DNA of 10,946 nt from NCBI GenBank assembly GCA_900321845.1, contig ONXT01000001.1, positions 1-10,946 of the forward strand, written 5' to 3'. Position 1 is the first letter of the stretch. Each line of letters starts with the position of its first letter. Below the pieces are notes generated by a model. That model made no database searches, was not told the DNA's origin, and was given only the letters and a program-made list of their open reading frames with translations. The stretch is from an uncultured Bacteroidales bacterium. Lineage in GTDB: Bacteria > Bacteroidota > Bacteroidia > Bacteroidales > WCHB1-69. The translations under genes and the position numbers were made by a program. Below, in pieces: positions 7,701 through 10,946 of this stretch.

Positions 7701-9153
7701 AGACCCCAAAGATACGGATAAAGACAAGGGCAAAGGCAAAGGTAAGGGTAAGGATGGCAAGGATTCGTTGAAGGAGAAACCCAACTACGGCAAGATTATT
7801 GGTGACGGGACTTTGCGTTTCCTTATGTTGCTCCGCAATGTCTCTCTGAGTTATAGCGAAGGCAACGGCATCAATATGCCGGGTTATATGTACGCGCCCG
7901 GTATGCTCGGTATGAACTTGAAGAACGGTTCGCCAGGATTCCTGTTCGTGTTCGGCGGACAGACTGATATCCGCCACATCTCTTCTGAAAGGGGATGGCT
8001 CTCCACCGATACGCTGATGAACTATGCTTATCAGGAAAGCCATAACCAAACCATCAATTTCCGGGCTACCATCGAGCCTTTCAAGGATTTCCGCATCGAT
8101 GTGACAGCCAATCGCAACAGGACATCCAACTATACCGAATACTACCGTGCTGATCGCGACGGCAACTTCCAGTCCTATTCGCCGAAGACTACTGGCAACT
8201 TCTCAATCACACAGTTCGGCCTCGGCAGGTTCTTCACCGACGGTGACGTGTTGTTCGACGATTTCAAGGCGGCTCGTTTCGAGTTGGCCAGCCGCTTGTC
8301 CGCCAATAATGCCAATTCGGGCGGCGTGATCGACTCCACCGGCTATCCGGTCGGCTACGGTCCTCTGAGTCAGGAGGTCCTCACCGCTGCTTTCTTGGCT
8401 TCCTACGGAGGAAAGAAAGTCTCGCAAGTGGATGTCACCTCGCCATTCCCGAAGATTCCGCTTCCCAACTGGCGCCTCAATTACACCGGCTTTACTAAAA
8501 TCAAGGGCGTGAACAAGTATTTCCAGAGCCTCTCCCTGACTCATTCCTATACCTGTACCTACAATGTCGGCAGTTACACCTCCAACCTCTATTATACCGA
8601 GGATGCCTACGGAAATCCGACCGCCCGCGACTTGAACGGCAACTTCATCCCCAGCCGTGAAATCGGTCAGGTTACGATTTCCGAACAATTGAACCCGTTG
8701 ATCGGCTTCGATATGACATTGAAAAACAGCGTGATGATCAAGGTTGAGTACAAACGCAGCCGCAACACCTCACTCAGTTTCGCCAATAACCAACTCACCG
8801 AAACCTCCTCCAATGAGTTCGCTGTGGCCGCCGGCTACCGCATCAAGGATATTACCATCGGGTTTATCTTCTCCGGTATGAAACGCCAGATTACCAGCGA
8901 CTTGAACCTGAGCGCGGCCTTCTCCCTCAAGGATAACCGCACCATCTTGCGCAAAATCGCGGAAGATATCGACCAGGTTTCTGCGGGTTCCCTCTCCATG
9001 ACCATCAACTTCTCCGCCGATTATCAGCTGAGCAAAATGGTGGGACTGACCCTCTATTACGACCATACCATCAACCGTCCCTATATTTCGCAGCAATATA
9101 ATAATATGAATATCGATGCGGGTATCAAGGTGCGCTTGATGCTTACGCAATAA
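1732..9153 (+). CDS. sprA: type IX secretion outer-membrane translocon SprA (Sov)
   Basis: SprA/Sov is the very large outer-membrane beta-barrel channel through which type IX secretion exports proteins with C-terminal sorting domains; in some members it also supports gliding. At 2473 residues this copy has the family's usual length and appears intact. The GTG at 1732 is the best start: an in-frame stop lies six bases upstream, and it yields a signal peptide with basic residues R4 and R9 and a hydrophobic core from about 10 to 27. A Ser/Thr/Pro-rich stretch (about 28-115) follows. Family landmarks are the block from GNVTLPLN (311) through TGGAQTNEF (359) to EVWRTT (410), DPVPDGIFDFID (632-643), TTYIDDFEA (883-891), QDVGYDGLS (1134-1142), SSDNYHYFRGGDYDN (1177-1191) and an EF-hand-like loop (1232-1243). 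The C-terminal third looks like alternating beta-barrel strands, interrupted by a Lys/Gly-rich linker (about 1972-2016). It probably shares the ruvA transcript. Known partners such as PorV are not in this window. Confidence 0.96.
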   Translation: MTTRTNAHRYIIAFIVVAALYSLVFAIPAPKSEGSYRDSEQPETVASEPTSTPDIQPVFRPKHEFPIGDLTKDSTSLIAQLLDTTSVRSFEESSSEVLSPLTPPDTNPRSPVPNYDNNPLDEDQFYSPFHLNTPPSFHTEIVYDSLTNTYKFQNMIGNVPFGPASSMSVDEYIDYDLRNSVNDYWRDRGASYTSHGNRRGGGLIPQIHVGGDIFESIFGSNTIDIRPSGNVELIFGVLHNRHDNPSLPVKQRKVTQFNFDENIQLNALAKIGDKIEFNLNYNTEAMFDFENEMKLKFEGKEDDILQLIEFGNVTLPLNSTLITGSQSLFGVKTQLKFGKLMVTAVASEQKSETETITVTGGAQTNEFYFKADEYEENRHYFLGQFFRDHYNQYLSTLPLVSSPIVITKIEVWRTTIGSATQDNRNIVAFTDLGEGNPQFSGFSPTGMYQYPCDSINNLTMVLDTSLYRDLGVVNNNFRSRGLTSGVDYEKIESARLLSPSEYTVNTQLGFISLNTALTSDQVLAVAFQYTIIGDNHVYQVGEFSNQVSAPNCLRVKLLKSTSLDTKSPLWDLMMKNVYSLNAYQVSKDDFRLNILYTGDDEGVANGFFNTGNEKGIALIKLMGLDRLNQQQDPVPDGIFDFIDNAATQGGTINANNGKIYFPTVEPFGKDLRAVLTDPAAAERYAFDTLYRTTRTLAQQYTAKNKYYLEGSYKSSSGSEIQLNAMNVPEGSVKVTAGGITLTENVDYTVNYSMGTVSIINEGVLNSGTPINITLENQSNFGMNDQRMFGLNLDYAFNKNFNVGATILNLNERPITQKVNYGDEPINNTIWGMNLNYKTALPFVTKAVDLLSFHSTTTESNLQLEGEFAHFIPGHSRAIGKEGTTYIDDFEATKSTVDLRSIYKWSLASTPQSQPQLFPEANTSDNDSQRRQLAYGFNRAKFCWYIIDPIFYRDNSATPSNITAEDQSQPYAREVYETELFPYKESANSTPTNISVLNLAFYPSERGPYNYDVSGSEGLSAGVDASGHLNDPASRWGGIMREMDNTDFESANYEYIEFWMMDPFIENPNHSGGKLYFNLGDISEDILKDGKKFFENGLPADGSDANVEYTVWGRVPTIQMIVSAFDNDPNARQHQDVGYDGLSTSAEQAYFNDGYLSLLAAQFGTASEAYQQAYADPSSDNYHYFRGGDYDNADVKILDRYKYYNNADGNSPTDAQSPENYPTSGTNIPNMEDVNNDNTLSEDEKYYQYVIDLRPDKMNVGENYINDVFEAIPEPLPNGTKPATKWYQFKIPIKSPDKVVGNISGFNYIRFMRVFMRDFSEPIICRLATFELVRSDWRTYSLDLMEDGDYLPANGGQETSFNVSSLSYEENGNRTPIPYVLPPGIEREQGFGSTTIYYVNEQALTMKVQNLIDGDARAIYKTTAYDLRKFKKLKMFIHAEKVNQEDVINKGDVTAFIRLGSDFTDNYYEYEIPVELTPWYCGKDSTAIWPVNNRMEIVLDSLVNVKQQRNIEVRGGTHPSITVPYTMMLGGNRVTVVGTPNLADVATIMIGVRNPKKKTANDGDDMLGKSVELWVNELRLCDFDDKQGFAALARMRLNLADIGDITLSGTYSTPGFGSLDQSVTETQQETRYTIDFAANFEAGKAWFPEKWNMRIPVHYDLSQNVSVPEYNPLNPDVKLKEDLKTYETKAERDSIRHNVTDYVRRQNINIMNVRKERNFDKPIKIRPWDIENFDFSYAYSEVKSRNVDVEFDNEFTHQGELGYSFNYNPKIIRPLANQKWLKSKWLQLIRDFNFYPMPKTFTFRTTVHRELNEFKYRPKSRGNIIIDTSFVKSFDWNRDYALRWDLTQGLKFEYTANASSRIDEPQGLIDTRAERDSIWHCFGQGGRMNTFQQRFDASYQIPINKIPLFSWITASARYGSMYNFTSASLSLTNLGNTISNSQTIQLNGNVNFVNLYNKVPYLKKVNQGNNNSKGNAKMTKLKGGKDAESKEDPKDTDKDKGKGKGKGKDGKDSLKEKPNYGKIIGDGTLRFLMLLRNVSLSYSEGNGINMPGYMYAPGMLGMNLKNGSPGFLFVFGGQTDIRHISSERGWLSTDTLMNYAYQESHNQTINFRATIEPFKDFRIDVTANRNRTSNYTEYYRADRDGNFQSYSPKTTGNFSITQFGLGRFFTDGDVLFDDFKAARFELASRLSANNANSGGVIDSTGYPVGYGPLSQEVLTAAFLASYGGKKVSQVDVTSPFPKIPLPNWRLNYTGFTKIKGVNKYFQSLSLTHSYTCTYNVGSYTSNLYYTEDAYGNPTARDLNGNFIPSREIGQVTISEQLNPLIGFDMTLKNSVMIKVEYKRSRNTSLSFANNQLTETSSNEFAVAAGYRIKDITIGFIFSGMKRQITSDLNLSAAFSLKDNRTILRKIAEDIDQVSAGSLSMTINFSADYQLSKMVGLTLYYDHTINRPYISQQYNNMNIDAGIKVRLMLTQ

Positions 9154-9160
9154 TCCGCTG

Positions 9161-9181
9161 CCAGCTCATAGAATGAGTTGG
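9161..9181 (+). terminator. stem-loop just after the sprA stop
   Basis: CCAGCTCAT (9161-9169) pairs with ATGAGTTGG (9173-9181) around a three-base loop AGA. All nine pairs form in RNA if one G-U wobble is allowed. It starts seven bases after the sprA stop codon. No run of T follows directly, so it is not a textbook intrinsic terminator. It may mark the transcript's 3' end or protect it. Confidence 0.4.
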
Positions 9182-9194
9182 GTAAAATCTTGAT

Positions 9195-9221
9195 TATCAG
9201 CTTCTCCTGTTTTAGCTGATA
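9195..9221 (+). terminator. second stem-loop after sprA
   Basis: TATCAGCT (9195-9202) and AGCTGATA (9214-9221) form a perfect 8-bp stem with an 11-base pyrimidine-rich loop. Together with the hairpin at 9161-9181 it makes a tandem stem-loop region between sprA and the recA promoter. A T-tract directly after it is missing, so terminator function is inferred from position only. Confidence 0.4.
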
Positions 9222-9377
9222 GGAAAATCTTACAGAATTCCGTTAGATAAACTGCAAAAAAAGGCTGTTTTTGTGCTTTGTCTGCTGAAAATGTATTTTT
9301 TGCGGAGAAATGGCCGCTTTCGTCATTTTGTTAAAAAAAAAGTGGTGCTTTCGGACAAAAATTATTTTTATTTGATG

Positions 9378-9385
9378 TATCTTTG
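9378..9385 (+). promoter_or_regulatory. putative -7 promoter box for recA
   Basis: TATCTTTG fits TAnnTTTG exactly and lies 31 bases before the recA ATG, giving a leader of about 25 bases that is almost entirely A/T. A clear -33 TTTG is not seen at normal spacing. I found no palindrome near this box that I could call an SOS operator, so damage regulation is not evident from the sequence. Confidence 0.6.
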
Positions 9386-9416
9386 CAGCGTCTTAATTCA
9401 TTAATAAAATATAATT

Positions 9417-10421
9417 ATGGAAAACGAAAATGTAAATCCTGAGAAACTCAAAGTGCTCAATTCCACCTTGGAAAAACTCGACAAAATGTACGGCAAGGGT
9501 GCCGTGATGAAATTAGGGGATTCCGCCATTGATAATATTGAGGTGATTTCTACCGGCTCCATCGGCTTGGATGCCGCTTTAGGTGTTGGCGGCTATCCGC
9601 GTGGAAGAATCATTGAAATCTACGGACCGGAATCTTCCGGTAAAACCACGTTGGCCATTCACGCGATTGCGGAAGCGCAAAAGCAGGGTGGCATTGCCGC
9701 TTTTATTGATGCGGAACACGCTTTCGACCGCTTCTATGCTGAGAAATTGGGTGTAAATACGGCTGAACTGCTTGTTTCACAACCCGATAATGGTGAGCAG
9801 GCGCTTGAAATCGCCGACAATCTGATTCGCTCTGGTGCCATCGATATTATCGTCATCGACTCCGTTGCTGCGTTGACTCCGAAAAGCGAAATCGAAGGTG
9901 ATATGGGCGATTCCAAAATGGGACTCCAAGCCCGTCTGATGTCGCAGGCGATGCGTAAACTGACGGCCACCATTAGTAAAACCAAGTGCTGCTGCATCTT
10001 TATCAACCAGTTGCGCGAGAAAATCGGCGTGATGTTCGGCAATCCCGAAACCACCACCGGCGGCAACGCGCTGAAATTCTATGCCTCGGTCCGCATCGAC
10101 ATCCGTCGTCAGTCGCAAATCAAGGATGGGGATGTCGCCTCCGGAAACCACGTGAAAGTGAAAATCGTTAAGAATAAGGTGGCTCCGCCATTCCGTTTTG
10201 CAGAATTCGATATTCTCTTTGGCGAAGGCATCTCTAAAATCGGCGAATTGATTGATATCGGCGTTGATAAAGGCATCATCAAGAAGTCCGGCTCCTGGTT
10301 CTCATACAATGACTCCAAGTTGGGGCAGGGCCGCGACACCGTTAAGCAAGTACTCGCCGACAACCCCGAGTTGGCTGACGAAATTGAACAGAAGGTCCGT
10401 GAAAGTCTGATGACAGAATAA
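9417..10421 (+). CDS. recA: recombinase RecA
   Basis: RecA forms ATP-dependent filaments on single-stranded DNA and catalyses homologous pairing and strand exchange; in many bacteria it also triggers LexA-type self-cleavage. The 334-residue product carries all core motifs: Walker A GPESSGKT (70-77), the catalytic glutamate of DAEHAFD (E100, matching E96 of Escherichia coli RecA), Walker B around IIVIDS (144-149), the loop-1 region EIEGDMGDSKMG (158-169), and the loop-2 region from GNPETTTGGNALKFYASVR (208-226). The C-terminal domain is present, but the chain stops at VRESLMTE, about where E. coli RecA begins its disordered acidic tail, so that tail is absent. Three consecutive cysteines (191-193) precede the conserved IFINQLR. 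The ATG at 9417 follows its own promoter box. A TPR lipoprotein begins nine bases after the stop and may be co-transcribed. The assignment is secure. Confidence 0.98.
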   Translation: MENENVNPEKLKVLNSTLEKLDKMYGKGAVMKLGDSAIDNIEVISTGSIGLDAALGVGGYPRGRIIEIYGPESSGKTTLAIHAIAEAQKQGGIAAFIDAEHAFDRFYAEKLGVNTAELLVSQPDNGEQALEIADNLIRSGAIDIIVIDSVAALTPKSEIEGDMGDSKMGLQARLMSQAMRKLTATISKTKCCCIFINQLREKIGVMFGNPETTTGGNALKFYASVRIDIRRQSQIKDGDVASGNHVKVKIVKNKVAPPFRFAEFDILFGEGISKIGELIDIGVDKGIIKKSGSWFSYNDSKLGQGRDTVKQVLADNPELADEIEQKVRESLMTE

Positions 10422-10430
10422 TACTGAACT

Positions 10431-10946
10431 ATGAGAAGATACTTTTTGATACTGGCAGTTTGCTTGTTGAACTGCCTGTTTTTTTCTTGCCATTCGAAAA
10501 AGGACAAGTCCGATTTCGTGCTTGACAGCAACAACCTCTCCTCCTTGAATCAGGCAATTCAGATGGATTCCCTCAATCCCGAGCTCTATTATCTGCGTGC
10601 CAACTACTATTATAATCACAAAGCAATGGATTCCGCAGGGATCGATGTGCTCAAATGCATTGAGTTGAAGTCTTCCGAGCCGAAATATTATGTTTTGTTG
10701 TCAGATGTCAATTTCGCCCAGCGTCATACCGACGATGCGGAGGAAAATCTGCTGAAAGCCTTGGACCTCGACAAGAATTTTAACGAGGCGCGACTGAAAC
10801 TCGCTGAATTGTATTATTTCCAGAAGGATTACGAACGTTGTACGGCTGCTATCGACGAGGCAGCCAAGTTGCAGCCCCACAATCCCACAGCTTACTTGAT
10901 CAAGGCGTTCTGCTATAAGGAGCAGGCCGACACGTCCAATTACTTG
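10431..10946 (+). CDS. TPR-repeat lipoprotein (partial, runs off the right edge)
   Basis: The frame is open for 172 codons from ATG 10431 to the last base of the window, so the C-terminus is missing. The N-terminus is a lipoprotein signal peptide: MRRYF, a hydrophobic stretch, then a lipobox LFFSC with the lipidated cysteine at residue 20. After a polar linker there are consecutive TPR-like units of exactly 34 residues at about 49-82, 83-116 and 117-150, with a fourth starting at 151. Hallmarks are NPELYYLRANYYY, EPKYYVLLSDVNF, FNEARLKLAELYY and NPTAYLIKAFCY. TPRs are protein-binding scaffolds, so the mature protein probably sits in the envelope, facing the periplasm, and holds partners. It lies nine bases after recA without a visible promoter of its own. 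I do not recognise a specific family. PorW/SprE of the type IX system is also a TPR lipoprotein, but identity with it is not shown. Confidence 0.85.
   Translation, partial: MRRYFLILAVCLLNCLFFSCHSKKDKSDFVLDSNNLSSLNQAIQMDSLNPELYYLRANYYYNHKAMDSAGIDVLKCIELKSSEPKYYVLLSDVNFAQRHTDDAEENLLKALDLDKNFNEARLKLAELYYFQKDYERCTAAIDEAAKLQPHNPTAYLIKAFCYKEQADTSNYL

Noticed and set aside
5707..8049. 780-codon open frame on the minus strand inside sprA
   Set aside because: It lies wholly antisense to conserved SprA sequence. Its translation is dominated by V, R, I, H and E with no recognisable domain, as expected of a codon-mirrored shadow frame.
9316..9353. Direct repeat GCTTTCG (9316-9322 and 9347-9353) upstream of recA
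   Set aside because: A 7-base direct repeat is expected about once or more by chance in a spacer of this size, and it has no symmetry suggesting an SOS operator.
1..10946. Mobile element, phage, CRISPR array, toxin-antitoxin or defence island
   Set aside because: No transposase, integrase, regularly spaced repeats, restriction or toxin motifs were found. Every long gene belongs to a core family.

Overview
This window is a piece of a Bacteroidota chromosome, most likely order Bacteroidales or a relative. The evidence is a full-length SprA/Sov-type type IX secretion translocon, which is restricted to that phylum. Three TAnnTTTG-type -7 promoter boxes, AT-rich spacers and starts without good Shine-Dalgarno sites fit the same group. 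I cannot name a genus from sequence alone. All genes are chromosomal housekeeping or secretion genes. I see no insertion sequence, phage gene, CRISPR array, tRNA or rRNA.

Layout, left to right. Positions 1-319 are mostly AT-rich and non-coding, with a spaced 11-bp inverted repeat. Positions 320-949 (minus strand) encode a nitroreductase-family flavoprotein. A 162-bp divergent spacer (950-1111) carries the same octamer TACTTTTG facing both ways, plus a short array of AAGTCG hexamers just in front of the rightward box. ruvA (1112-1702) is followed after 29 bp by sprA (1732-9153, GTG start, 2473 codons), so the two are probably co-transcribed. The sprA-recA spacer (9154-9416) holds two stem-loops just after the sprA stop and then a recA promoter box. 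recA occupies 9417-10421. Nine bases later a lipoprotein with 34-residue TPR repeats begins at 10431 and runs off the right edge.

How the genes relate: RuvA (Holliday-junction binding) and RecA (strand exchange) act in recombinational repair, and they flank SprA, the outer-membrane channel of type IX secretion. I see no functional link between repair and secretion. The ruvA-sprA neighbourhood is a recognised arrangement in Bacteroidota. The partial TPR lipoprotein is probably read through from recA. Its role is unknown, although TPR lipoproteins do occur in type IX systems.

Honest verdict: this is mainly a conserved core region, and I find no convincing new system. The observations most worth a second look are the small-scale features: the hexamer array and short ORF before ruvA, the Lys/Gly linker and EF-hand-like loop in SprA, the tail-less RecA, and the TPR lipoprotein next door.
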